Source: an uncultured Flavobacteriaceae bacterium (GTDB taxonomy: Bacteria > Bacteroidota > Bacteroidia > Flavobacteriales > Flavobacteriaceae). Taken from it: a stretch of 64,000 bases of DNA. Of the stretch, positions 9,456 through 19,379 are shown one piece after another. Position numbers and translations under genes: made by a program. Every line of letters begins with the position of its first letter. Position 1 is the stretch's first letter. The stretch is taken from positions 45,942 to 109,941 of the forward strand of contig CANNAN010000015.1 in assembly GCA_947502635.1 (NCBI GenBank), read 5' to 3'. A model generated the notes under the pieces. It was not told where the DNA came from and did no database searches. It saw only the letters and a program-made list of their open reading frames with translations.

Positions 9456-10937
9456 TTATTGATTCCACCAAATTGACGTTGTGATAGGTACTATCGCAGG
9501 AGCATTTAGGTTTGTAGATGTTTCTCCAGCAGGATATAATAAACGTTGTGGGAAACCTGAACCTAATACACCATTTACAGAAACTGCAAATTCTCCAGGA
9601 ACGTAACCAGAATCTGTTTGCGGAACCGTAGAAGTTGCAGGGATACCTGTTCTATGCCATTCGAAGAAAGATTCAGCTCCGTTACCAGGATAACTGGCTA
9701 CCCATTTTTGAGTAATAATAGCTGTTAGTTTTTCGTCAAAAGTACCAGTAGCAGGATATTCATAAGCACCGCTAGCAGCAACAAAAGGAGCACCATCAAG
9801 TGTTGGTAATGCAGGAGAGTTTTCTCTAGTATTTACAACCTCCCATTTTCTGAAGTTTTCCTGAACAGCTGCATCATAAAGCACTTTGGCACCTGTACCA
9901 CTATTATAACGTTCCATAGCTTCAGCCTGCATTAATAAGCTTTCTTCATGACTTATAAAATATAAATCAGTTTCTGGATATAAAATTGATACAGCAAATG
10001 TATTTGGTCCAGCAGGATTGTTATAATCACCTTGATCTACAGGATTACCAGTCGTATAAAATAATGCTAATCTAGGATCTAAATTATCAGTTAAATAAGA
10101 ATGCATGGTTGTACTAGCTCTTAAATTAAGTGCTGTATTTAATTGTCTCTTATCAGATTCGAATAAAGGGTTACTTACATTGGGAGCGTCAGTAAAGCCA
10201 GTTAGAGATGCATCCGTATCTAAAAAGGCAGTATTGGCATTTATCATAGCAGTAATTCCTGCTTGAGCTACAGATGCTCTAGCTTCGGTTTGGCGTAAGA
10301 ATATTTTTAGTTTGAGTGTATTCGCAAACTTAACCCAGTTGCTCATGTCACCTCCAAAAACTAAATCATCACCACCAGGTGTATCACCAACAGAAGCTCC
10401 TAAATTACGACCTAATGCATCATCAAGATCAACAATCATAGCATCATATACTTGTTCTCCAGTATCAAAGTTAGGTTGAAAGATTAGAGGATCGTTCGCT
10501 TCACTATAAGGAATATCACCATACCAATCAGTAAGCATATGCGATAAATATGTTTCTAATGTAGTTGCAATTAAATAGTAATTCCAATTTTCGGCAGCTA
10601 AAGCTTTTTTCTTAATATTTCTAATATCTAGAAGACCATCATAAGTATTTCTCCAGCCACTTTCTGCAATGGCATCTGTGGTTCCTAAAGTATAGTTATC
10701 TACTACGCGGTATTGACTCGAGCCTGGACTTTGCGACCACATCTGTGACCAAATACCACCAATTAATGCCCAATTAGATCCTTGTACACCAGCTACAGCT
10801 GTGATACTCGCTGGCAATTCAACTGCAAAAGTTAAATCATCAGGAGTTAAGTTATCTGGATCTCTGTTTATATCTAAAACTGAATCACAGGATATTAATA
10901 TCCCAAATCCTATTAATAATAATATTATTTTTTTCAT
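9456..10937 (-). CDS. SusD/RagB-like nutrient-binding lipoprotein (SusD-like_2 type)
   Basis: A 493-residue outer-membrane lipoprotein with signal and lipobox GILISC. The mature N-terminus has DINRDPDNL, typical of SusD-like_2 (PF12771) proteins. SYRVVDNYTLG, WRNTYDGLLDIRNI, LTDWYGDIPYSEAN and MSNWVKFANTLKLKIFLRQ are family TPR-like helix motifs. The protein should cap the SusC barrel encoded just upstream (19-base gap) and bind the nutrient. No glycosidase or peptidase gene is linked, so the substrate cannot be assigned; peptides or glycans are both possible for this subfamily. Confidence 0.9.
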   Translation of the reverse strand: MKKIILLLIGFGILISCDSVLDINRDPDNLTPDDLTFAVELPASITAVAGVQGSNWALIGGIWSQMWSQSPGSSQYRVVDNYTLGTTDAIAESGWRNTYDGLLDIRNIKKKALAAENWNYYLIATTLETYLSHMLTDWYGDIPYSEANDPLIFQPNFDTGEQVYDAMIVDLDDALGRNLGASVGDTPGGDDLVFGGDMSNWVKFANTLKLKIFLRQTEARASVAQAGITAMINANTAFLDTDASLTGFTDAPNVSNPLFESDKRQLNTALNLRASTTMHSYLTDNLDPRLALFYTTGNPVDQGDYNNPAGPNTFAVSILYPETDLYFISHEESLLMQAEAMERYNSGTGAKVLYDAAVQENFRKWEVVNTRENSPALPTLDGAPFVAASGAYEYPATGTFDEKLTAIITQKWVASYPGNGAESFFEWHRTGIPATSTVPQTDSGYVPGEFAVSVNGVLGSGFPQRLLYPAGETSTNLNAPAIVPITTSIWWNQ

Positions 10938-10956
10938 TGTATATTTTTTTAATTAT

Positions 10957-13900
10957 TTAGAATGACATTCTTAATGCAACTCCGTATGTTCTTTGAGCAG
11001 GATTTCCTGCAAACTCACCAAATTCAGTTTCTATATCATTACCACCAAATGAAGTAACCTCAGGATCTACATAGGGATTTTCATCTGGAGTCCATAGCAT
11101 TAAATTTCTGCCGTATAAGCTTAAAGATAAGGAGCTTAATCCTGATTTTCCAATAATACTCTGTGGGAAGTTATAAGATAAAGATAAATCACGTAATCTT
11201 ATAAATGTTTTATCAATAACATGATTCGTTGCTTCTGTACTAGGGTTATTACTTGCGCTATAAAAACCAGTAACAGCATCAAAAGTTATAGGGGTTGTGT
11301 TTTCAGGATATGTTGGGGCTGTAACAACAGAACCATCAGGATTGTAAACACCATCATCAATAACAGAGTTTGGTACTATAAATGTATTTCTATCATTATA
11401 TGTCGTTGCAATAGAGTTTCCAGTAAACCCTAAAAGTCTGGATGTGTATGAGTACATTTCACCACCTTCTTTCCAATCAAATCCAAATGATAATCTGAAA
11501 TTTTTGTACTTAATCGTGTTTTGAAGACCCATTACGAAATCTCTTTGCGAATTACCTATGGTTTGTTCTTCAGTAGATTGTAAAGGAATCCCTGTATTAG
11601 GGTCTACAATAACCTGACCAGCAGCATTTGTTTGTGGAATACGTGCTTGAAACACACCTAAAGGTTGTCCTTCAATAGCATAATAGTTTACACCAAAAGC
11701 ACTGTTAACTAATAATTTATCTAAACCATCGGGAAGATCTGTAATTTCATTCTCATTTTTTGTAAAGGTGTAATCAATATTCCAGCTAAAATCATCTGTT
11801 CTAATTGGTACAAACCCAAGAGCAACTTCAATACCTTTATTCTCAATATCTAAAAAGTTACCGAAAATTTCTCTGTATCCAGTAGAGTTAGGAAGTTGTT
11901 GTTGTATAATAGCACCATCTGTTGTCTTTTTGTAATAGGCAACATCTGCTGTAATTCTATTATTAAAGAATCGACCTTCAAGGCCTATTTCATATTCATC
12001 AGTAAATTCAGGTTCAATTCCAATATTTCCTAAAGTTCTACCAATTTCAAATGAGTTTAAGCCAGCAAAAGGAAAGTTAATAGACCCAAAATAAGCAACA
12101 GCTACACCTTGTGTCGCAGAACTTTCTGTTAAGTATAAACCAGCACCATTGGCAAGCGAAGCGTAACCACCACGAGCTTTTAAGAAATGTTGACCATCAT
12201 CTAAAACAATGGCACTTAAATTAGCTGAAGGATAGAAAAAAGAATTATTACCTATAGCTAAAGTAGATGTCCATTCATTTCTTGCTGTTAAGTTTAAATA
12301 AATACGCTCTTTATATGATAAGGTAGCCGAACTAAAAACAGAATAGTTTTTTGATTGAGCATTTTGTTGCGCAGTGATAGGAAGCACTGCAGAGTTAGAA
12401 ATTTCATAGAAATTAGGAATGTCTAAGTTTGTTACTCTAACTTGTAAAGAACTTGTCGTAGAATTATTAATAGATCCTCCAATGGATGCATCCAATGCAA
12501 AGTTTTCATTTAAGACAGTATTATAATCAAATGTCATGAAAGATTCATAGCGTCTAGCTTGGTTAGTTCTTTCTGTAACTCCACCAACAACAGTACTTGC
12601 TCCTAATAAGGCATTTGGAGATCCAGGAGTATAGTTAATAACGGCTCCGTGACTATGGCGTGTACCATTATTAATATCTGCACCAATTTGAATGGTACCT
12701 ATTAAGTTAGGTGTAATGTCATAAGAAAAATTAATGTTCCCATAAAAACGCTCACGATTTAACACAGTTGCATTTTCATTAAGGAGCCACCATGGGTTTC
12801 TTGAATATGGTGTATAGAAATTATCGTTGTTATTAAAAGGATTATTAGTATAATCTTTCAAATCTAATACACTAATACCTCTAGGAATTTGAATTAACTC
12901 TTGCATAAAAGTTTCTCCTTCACCTGCACCATCACCTTGTCCTGTATTTACAGCGTTTTGTCTTGTTTGGGCATAATTACCGTTAACTCGAAGTCTGAAT
13001 TTTTCGCCAGATATACCAGTGTTTAAACTTAATGTATTTCTAGTTAAAGCATCAGAATCTGTGGGAATGATACCATCGGTGTCTACTCTTGAAAAGATAA
13101 TAGAAAAATCAGTATTTTCACCACCACCACTTAAACGAACTGAATTACTATATGTATTACCAATATCGTAGAAATCTTTGATGTTGTCTTCAAGGTTTTC
13201 GTAAGGCTTTATTTGTTGCGCATTATCTACAATTTGTCCCCAAACACGAAGTCCGCCTGTAAATGCAGGTCCCCAAGATCCATTTTCGTTAGTGGCACCT
13301 GTACCACCAGAAGGAAGACCAGAATAATCTACGCCATTCCAACCTTGACCAAATTTTTGCTGTAAATGTGGGATTCTTGCAACTTCTAAAAAGTCAACAG
13401 AACTGGTTATTTCTACTTTTACCTTTTGTCCAGCTTGCCCTTTTTTAGTCGTAATAATAATAGCTCCACTTTGTGCTCTAGAACCATATAATGCAGTTGC
13501 AGCTCCTCCTTTAAGTATATTAATACTTGCAATAGAATTAGCATCTAAATCATTAATATTAGTACCGCCATCAAAGGATCTATTAACATCAGTGTCTAGT
13601 CCACTAAGGCTACTGGTATTTGAGGCCGAAGATATAGGTGTACCATCAATAACATATAAAGGACCGTTACCGCTAAGGGAACTGAATCCTCTAAAAATTA
13701 TTTTTGTAGAGGCTCCTGGTTGATTAGGAGCAGTTACATCTAAACCAGCTACTTTTCCAGATAAACTTTCAAAAGGGTTAAGTGTCGCTACTTCTGTTAA
13801 TTTTTCTCCAGAAACAGATGTTGCAGCATAACCAAGTGATCTTTTTTGTTTGGTTTTACCAAAAGCAGTTACTACAACCTCTTCTAAAGATTCAGCATCT

Positions 13901-14190
13901 TCCTGCAATGTAACATTAATTGTGTTGGAAGCACCAACAGCAATTTCTTGAGTGGTATACCCAACAAAGCTAAATACAAGAGTTGCTCCTTGACTTGCTC
14001 TAATTGAATACTTACCATCGAAATCTGAAGATGTACCAGAAGTAGTACCTTTTACTAAGACAGTTGCTCCAGGTAATGGTAAGCCAGAATCATCTGAAAC
14101 TGTACCCGAAATTGTCTTTTCTTGTGCAAACGTAAGTTGCACTGCCAACGCTAGTAATAGCGTTAGAATTCCACTAAACTTTGTTTTCAT
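10957..14190 (-). CDS. SusC/RagA-like TonB-dependent transporter
   Basis: A SusC-type outer-membrane transporter of 1077 residues from the chosen start. It has a signal peptide (ends LTFAQ) and an N-terminal carboxypeptidase-regulatory-like domain (ISGTVSDDSGLPLPGATVLV to FVGYTTQEIAVG). SLEEVVVTAFG acts as the TonB-box-like stretch, then a plug domain (LYVIDGTPI, INILKGGAATALYGSRAQSG) and a ~750-residue barrel ending in YGVALRMSF. I start at the ATG at 14190, because an upstream in-frame ATG at 14220 lies in a leader conserved with the second SusC gene. It forms a nutrient importer with the SusD partner. Confidence 0.92.
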   Translation of the reverse strand: MKTKFSGILTLLLALAVQLTFAQEKTISGTVSDDSGLPLPGATVLVKGTTSGTSSDFDGKYSIRASQGATLVFSFVGYTTQEIAVGASNTINVTLQEDAESLEEVVVTAFGKTKQKRSLGYAATSVSGEKLTEVATLNPFESLSGKVAGLDVTAPNQPGASTKIIFRGFSSLSGNGPLYVIDGTPISSASNTSSLSGLDTDVNRSFDGGTNINDLDANSIASINILKGGAATALYGSRAQSGAIIITTKKGQAGQKVKVEITSSVDFLEVARIPHLQQKFGQGWNGVDYSGLPSGGTGATNENGSWGPAFTGGLRVWGQIVDNAQQIKPYENLEDNIKDFYDIGNTYSNSVRLSGGGENTDFSIIFSRVDTDGIIPTDSDALTRNTLSLNTGISGEKFRLRVNGNYAQTRQNAVNTGQGDGAGEGETFMQELIQIPRGISVLDLKDYTNNPFNNNDNFYTPYSRNPWWLLNENATVLNRERFYGNINFSYDITPNLIGTIQIGADINNGTRHSHGAVINYTPGSPNALLGASTVVGGVTERTNQARRYESFMTFDYNTVLNENFALDASIGGSINNSTTSSLQVRVTNLDIPNFYEISNSAVLPITAQQNAQSKNYSVFSSATLSYKERIYLNLTARNEWTSTLAIGNNSFFYPSANLSAIVLDDGQHFLKARGGYASLANGAGLYLTESSATQGVAVAYFGSINFPFAGLNSFEIGRTLGNIGIEPEFTDEYEIGLEGRFFNNRITADVAYYKKTTDGAIIQQQLPNSTGYREIFGNFLDIENKGIEVALGFVPIRTDDFSWNIDYTFTKNENEITDLPDGLDKLLVNSAFGVNYYAIEGQPLGVFQARIPQTNAAGQVIVDPNTGIPLQSTEEQTIGNSQRDFVMGLQNTIKYKNFRLSFGFDWKEGGEMYSYTSRLLGFTGNSIATTYNDRNTFIVPNSVIDDGVYNPDGSVVTAPTYPENTTPITFDAVTGFYSASNNPSTEATNHVIDKTFIRLRDLSLSYNFPQSIIGKSGLSSLSLSLYGRNLMLWTPDENPYVDPEVTSFGGNDIETEFGEFAGNPAQRTYGVALRMSF

Positions 14191-14431
14191 TTTATAATTA
14201 TTTGAATTAGTCAATGTCAAAAATCATAATAAAAAGTTAATAAAACAATAAATAATGGTTAAAATTTACCTTTTAACGAGAATTTTTAAGAAAAAGACAA
14301 AAAGATAGTCAGTATAAAATGAAGTTTTTGATTCACTTTTTTAAGTGAATAAGAATACTTTTAATGACACATGATATTATATTTTTAATATTCCATAGAG
14401 TTGATTTAAATATTTATTTATGTTGAGATAA

Positions 14432-14473
14432 CTAGACTTGTAAAAAATCACTACTGTTTTTTTACAAGTCTAG
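14432..14473 (-). terminator. Terminator hairpin after the second SusC/SusD unit
   Basis: A perfect 16-bp stem: 14432-14447 (CTAGACTTGTAAAAAA) pairs with 14458-14473, with a loop of ten bases. It lies 16 bases downstream of the susD stop codon at 14490. The T-run is inside the stem rather than after it. It separates the two SusCD units, so the first unit (start 14190) should have its own promoter in the remaining ~240 bases. Confidence 0.8.
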
Positions 14474-14489
14474 ATTTATGCTTGATGTC

Positions 14490-15923
14490 TTAAAATTTAT
14501 CCCAGAATAATTTTGTTTCTGCTAAATCGCCTCCAATTGCAGAAGATGCTGTTGCATAATTCGTAGCATTGATGGTTTGCTCTACAATAGGATATGTATA
14601 TCTATTAGGGAATCCAGATACGGCTTCAGTTGGTGTCGCTAACAAAGGGTAGTCCATAGTCCTAATAGTTGTCCAGGCTTCTGGACCTCTATTGAATAAA
14701 GAAATCCATCTTTGTGTACCAATAACTTGTCTCCATGTTTGAGTTGCAATCAACATAGTGTAGTCAACAGTTGGTTGAGCTAAATAAGTGCTAGCATCTG
14801 TAGGACTTCCTCCCCATTCGTCTATTGAGGCTCTAATGGCGTTGGTATAGTGGTTAGCTGCTGTGTCTCCTGTAGAATATCCTCTTGCTGCTCCTTCAGC
14901 TAGTAAAAACTGAACTTCGGAATACGATAAGATGACACCATGAGCATTTGCTGCTACAACTTGAGCAGAGAGTGGTGAGTGGTTCGAGTAGGCAGAAGGA
15001 CTTCCAATCTCTCCTCCAATGTAATTTCCACTAATGGTTTCAAACCATAACGGTCTTCTTGGGTCGTTAAGTGTGTTCATCATATCAATTAAAGTAGCGC
15101 CAGCAACAAAATCATTTCGTCCGCTAAGTACAACATTAGTGTGTACGGGGTGGGTGTTTGGAGCTGAAGATAAGTAATGCATATGCGCATTTTCATCACT
15201 ATTAGTAATGACACCACTTAATATAGCAGACTCTACTGTGGTTTGAGCAAATGTATTGTCTGCATCTGCTAACAGTATTCCCATTCTTAGTTTTAAGGAA
15301 TTTGCAAACTTTTTCCAACTTGCAACATTTCCATTAAAGATATTATCACCAATAACAAAACTGTTTTGATTTGTATCTAAGCCATTAATTGCTGTGGTTA
15401 GCCTTGTAATTAGATCTTTATATATGGTCATACCATCATCATATATAGGTGTTAAAATTTCGATGTTTAAAGATTCTGTGTAAGGGATGTTTCCAAAAGT
15501 TTCTACTAAATGACTGAATGCGTAAACTTTCATGATTTCAATAATAAATAATTTATTATTAGTATACTGGTCTTCTGGACTAACATATGTTGTTTCGGTA
15601 ATTATTTTACCAGCTTCGTCTAAATCTTTTAAGGCATCTTTATAAATAGCACTCCAAAGGTTTTCTGGAATGGTTCTGGTTACCTGGTCATAGTTGCTTT
15701 CATCCGTATATGTAGTTTCCTGTAAAAATTGAGCCCAGAGTTTGGTGTTGTTTTCGTTCACATTTATTTGGACAACTTGATCAACTAAAGCTTTTTGAGC
15801 TCCAGTAAATAAGGATTCTCCTGATACAGAATCAGGATCCTTAGTATTTTTGTTCAAATCTTCTAAGTTGCTTGAACATGATGCAATTATAAGTGCTATT
15901 GCAATGATAAATATTTTTTTCAT
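14490..15923 (-). CDS. SusD/RagB-like nutrient-binding lipoprotein, second copy
   Basis: A 477-residue lipoprotein with lipobox LIIASC. DLNKNTKDPDSVSGESLF matches the SusD-like_2 mature N-terminus, and VETFGNIPYTESLN, VASWKKFANSLKLRMGILLAD, LSYSEVQFLLAEGAARG and RWISLFNRGPEAWTTIR are family motifs. It differs strongly from the SusD at 9456-10937, so the two transporters probably take different ligands. It follows its SusC gene by 11 bases and is followed by a terminator; no accessory lipoprotein genes accompany it. Confidence 0.9.
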   Translation of the reverse strand: MKKIFIIAIALIIASCSSNLEDLNKNTKDPDSVSGESLFTGAQKALVDQVVQINVNENNTKLWAQFLQETTYTDESNYDQVTRTIPENLWSAIYKDALKDLDEAGKIITETTYVSPEDQYTNNKLFIIEIMKVYAFSHLVETFGNIPYTESLNIEILTPIYDDGMTIYKDLITRLTTAINGLDTNQNSFVIGDNIFNGNVASWKKFANSLKLRMGILLADADNTFAQTTVESAILSGVITNSDENAHMHYLSSAPNTHPVHTNVVLSGRNDFVAGATLIDMMNTLNDPRRPLWFETISGNYIGGEIGSPSAYSNHSPLSAQVVAANAHGVILSYSEVQFLLAEGAARGYSTGDTAANHYTNAIRASIDEWGGSPTDASTYLAQPTVDYTMLIATQTWRQVIGTQRWISLFNRGPEAWTTIRTMDYPLLATPTEAVSGFPNRYTYPIVEQTINATNYATASSAIGGDLAETKLFWDKF

Positions 15924-15934
15924 GATTTGAATTT

Positions 15935-18900
15935 TTAGAATTGTAATTTAATATTGAACCCAATATCTCTCGTAGTAGGAAGTGAACCTGTTGTGTATCC
16001 TTGTAAATTCCCTGCTCCTAATCCAGATTCTGGATCTGCATGAGGAAGGTTTTTATCTATGATCCATAGATTGGAACCAACTAAGCTAAATGAGGCGCCA
16101 GTAATAAACCAATCTTTAATAAGGTTTTCTGGTAGATTATAAGTAAAGGCCACTTCTCTTAGTTTTACATAACCTGCATCATATGAAAAGGCCTTATCTG
16201 GGAGTCCTCTTCTGTATCCAAGTGCTCCAAATCGACTCGCTATAATACGAGTTTGATTTGCAGAACCGTTAGGATTTACACCTTGATTAATGAATCCTCC
16301 ACTATCTGATCCATAACTTCCTAGAGTCCCAGTAATTGGGTTTCTAACAGGGTTTCCTAAATCGTTAAGAAAAGAGGTTTCTGCTGATAAGCCAGTTGCA
16401 AGTCCATAGTATTGATCTAAAGACCAGATACTACCACCTTTTTGAATATCAATTAAGAAGCTTAATGATAGGTTTTTATAAGTAAAGTTATTGCTAATAC
16501 CCATTTGCCAATCTGGATTAGAATCTCCAATAACATTATCAGATGTAGAAGTTTTTAAATATTGTCCACTTGCGGGATCAATCAGCCTTTCACTAGCTAC
16601 AGGCTTATCTGGGTTTAAGTATGTGTAGTCAGAACCATAAATAACCCCATATGGTTTGCCAACTTCGGCGTTAATTGTTATACCTCCCTGAAAACTGCCT
16701 AATTGTAAAGTTTGTAATCCTTCAGGAAGCGATAAGACTTTATTTCTATTTCTTGTCCAGTTTACATTTACATTCCAAGCAAAATGGTCATTTTTAATAG
16801 GAGTTCCAGATAAAGTAATCTCAACCCCTTTGTTTTCTATTTCACCAGCATTGATTCTTTTAAATAAATAACCTGTTGCTTCTGAAACTCTTACTCCAAC
16901 AATTTGATCAATAGAGTTTGAGTGATAATAAGCAAGATCTAATCCTAAACGATTTTTTAAGAAATCTAATTCAAGACCAAATTCATAACTATTTGTTCGT
17001 TCTGGCTTTAAGTTCTGATTGTTTTTAGTATTACCTACCGAAGTGCTTGCTGATCCAATAGGTGTGTTTACATCGTAAAAATCTTGTAATTGATTTGCTC
17101 CTGAAGCACCATTACCAACTTCGGCATAGTTAGCACTAAGTTTACCAAAAGATAGCCAGTTTGCATCTACTAGTTTGCTAAAGATGAAACTTCCAGACAC
17201 TCCAGGATAGTAAAAGGAGCTATTGTCTTTTGGTAGAGTTGATACATGGTCTCTTCTAAGAGTGGCATCTAAATAGAATGTGTCATTATATCCTAAAGAT
17301 ATACTACCATATATGCCATCGGTACCATTTTTCCATACAGTCTCTACAGGTAGAGCTAATGGATCTTTACTATTTTTTAAAGCGTAAAGGCCTGGTACAC
17401 TTATGCCTCCTTGTGTGGCGGAAGTTAATCTGTTAAATTCTCTTCTATTAATATTAACACCTAATATCGCTTTTAAATTAAGAGCGTCACTTAAGTTTTT
17501 ATCAACATTAAACATTAAGTCGTAATTGGTTTCGGTTGCAGTAATGTCTCTTCTTAAGTAACCTGAATCTACTGTGTTTCTATCGATACTTCCATCAGAC
17601 CCAAGTCCAATACCAAAACCAGTGGGTACGCTACCTACTTGTCGTCTTTCTTCTTGCAATTCATTGTAAGTGTCGGTGGCAACTCTACCGGTTACAGTTA
17701 ACCAATCTTTTAAATCGTAAGTCAAAGAAGCGTTGCCTATAAACCTATTTCTCTCGTCGGTTTGGTAATTTTCATACCTAGTCCAATAAGGATTGTCCCA
17801 ATAAATAGGGGTTAAGTTGTCGAAATTGCTTGGATTCCATGTTACGTTCCTTTTTGTGGCGAAGTAAATGTCTTTTTGTTGTTGAATATCAACATTTGTT
17901 TGCCACCATTGTCTGAAACCACCAATAATATTATCGTTGTATCCTGTAGAATTTCGACCAAGCCCATTAACTTTAATATAGTTTGCATATCCTGTTGCAT
18001 GTAGTTTCTCATTAAAATTATGACTTCCACTCATAGAAAAATTGTGCTTTTTAATTGTGCTATTAGGCATGAGTCCCTTTTGGTCAAAATTTGTGTAGTT
18101 GATTCTAAAAGAACCATTTTTATCAGCACTGTCTATAGATATAGAATTTGTTATTGTTATTGGTGTTTCAAAAAATGTTATTGGACCATTTTTGGCATTA
18201 ACCCATGGGGTTGGTATTCCGAAGTTAGGATTATCGGGATCTAAAGAGTCCCATTGGTATACTAGTAAATTAGGGTCAAATTTAGCTCCATAGGATCCGT
18301 CTTCTGTATAAGGAACAGAGGTATCTGGAATTCCATCTCCATTAATATCAATATGGTTATTCAAATATAAACATTGGCAGTCACCATAATAAGGGCCATA
18401 GCCTGCACCATAATCTTGCTGATATTTTATAAATGTGCTTTTATCTATAGAACCAAATGTAACACCAGAGTTTAGAGTAACCCCGAAACCTTTCGATTTT
18501 TTACCTTTTTTAGTTGTAATCATGATCACTCCATTGGCGGCTCTAGATCCATAAAGAGCAGATGCAGCGGCGCCTTTTAAAACGTTTACAGATTCAATAT
18601 CATCAGGGTTTATATCAGACGCAGCGTTGCCATAATCATAATGACCACCGCTAGCTTGTTCTTGACCTCTAGTATTAGTATTTCTATTACTAATAGGAAC
18701 CCCATCAATAACAAATAATGCTTGGTTGTTTCCTGTAAGGGAAGTATTTCCCCTAATTAATACATTTGTAGAGCCTCCCATGTTGGTCGTTTTGGAAATT
18801 TTAATACCAGAAGCTTTACCAGAAAGTGCATTTACAAAGTTGCCACTTTTTACGGCAGCAAGTTCATCTCCTTGAACTTCTTGAGTTGCATATCCTAAAG

Positions 18901-19252
18901 ATTTTTTATCTCTGGAAATACCAAGTGCTGTGATTACGACCTCGTCTAAAGTTGAAGTGTCTTCTAGTAATAATATATTTACGGTATTAGAGTCCCCGAT
19001 TGTAAATTCTTGAGTGGTGTATCCTACAAAGCTAAACACAAGGGTTTCTCCTTGAGAAGCTTCAATAGAATATTTGCCATCAAAATTAGTTGAGGTGCCT
19101 AAAAAGGTTCCCTTAATTAAGACACTTGTTCCAGGGAGTGGTAAGCCAGAGTTATCTGAAACTGTTCCTGAAATTGTCTTTTTTTGTGCAAATGTGAATT
19201 GCACAGTTAACACTAACAATAGTGTTAGTGCTGAACTAAACTTTGTTCTCAT
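15935..19252 (-). CDS. SusC/RagA-like TonB-dependent transporter, second copy
   Basis: A 1105-residue SusC-type transporter: signal peptide (ends FTFAQ), carboxypeptidase-regulatory-like domain (ISGTVSDNSGLPLPGTSVLI to FVGYTTQEFTIG), TLDEVVITALG, plug domain (ALFVIDGVPI, VNVLKGAAASALYGSRAANG) and a beta-barrel ending in IGFNIKLQF. The first ~110 residues and the leader closely match the SusC at 10957-14190, while the barrels differ widely, suggesting an old duplication with divergence of specificity. A Ca-binding-like DINGDGIPD stretch occurs near residue 300. It pairs with the SusD gene directly downstream. Confidence 0.92.
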   Translation of the reverse strand: MRTKFSSALTLLLVLTVQFTFAQKKTISGTVSDNSGLPLPGTSVLIKGTFLGTSTNFDGKYSIEASQGETLVFSFVGYTTQEFTIGDSNTVNILLLEDTSTLDEVVITALGISRDKKSLGYATQEVQGDELAAVKSGNFVNALSGKASGIKISKTTNMGGSTNVLIRGNTSLTGNNQALFVIDGVPISNRNTNTRGQEQASGGHYDYGNAASDINPDDIESVNVLKGAAASALYGSRAANGVIMITTKKGKKSKGFGVTLNSGVTFGSIDKSTFIKYQQDYGAGYGPYYGDCQCLYLNNHIDINGDGIPDTSVPYTEDGSYGAKFDPNLLVYQWDSLDPDNPNFGIPTPWVNAKNGPITFFETPITITNSISIDSADKNGSFRINYTNFDQKGLMPNSTIKKHNFSMSGSHNFNEKLHATGYANYIKVNGLGRNSTGYNDNIIGGFRQWWQTNVDIQQQKDIYFATKRNVTWNPSNFDNLTPIYWDNPYWTRYENYQTDERNRFIGNASLTYDLKDWLTVTGRVATDTYNELQEERRQVGSVPTGFGIGLGSDGSIDRNTVDSGYLRRDITATETNYDLMFNVDKNLSDALNLKAILGVNINRREFNRLTSATQGGISVPGLYALKNSKDPLALPVETVWKNGTDGIYGSISLGYNDTFYLDATLRRDHVSTLPKDNSSFYYPGVSGSFIFSKLVDANWLSFGKLSANYAEVGNGASGANQLQDFYDVNTPIGSASTSVGNTKNNQNLKPERTNSYEFGLELDFLKNRLGLDLAYYHSNSIDQIVGVRVSEATGYLFKRINAGEIENKGVEITLSGTPIKNDHFAWNVNVNWTRNRNKVLSLPEGLQTLQLGSFQGGITINAEVGKPYGVIYGSDYTYLNPDKPVASERLIDPASGQYLKTSTSDNVIGDSNPDWQMGISNNFTYKNLSLSFLIDIQKGGSIWSLDQYYGLATGLSAETSFLNDLGNPVRNPITGTLGSYGSDSGGFINQGVNPNGSANQTRIIASRFGALGYRRGLPDKAFSYDAGYVKLREVAFTYNLPENLIKDWFITGASFSLVGSNLWIIDKNLPHADPESGLGAGNLQGYTTGSLPTTRDIGFNIKLQF

Positions 19253-19379
19253 ATTATAATTATTTTGAATTAGTCAGCGGTAAAATTTGTGAAAAAAAAC
19301 AACAAAAGATTGAAAAATGTAAGAAAAGTGGTTTTTTTTATGACTTTGTAAAAAAAGGGAGTGTGAAAATTATAATAAG

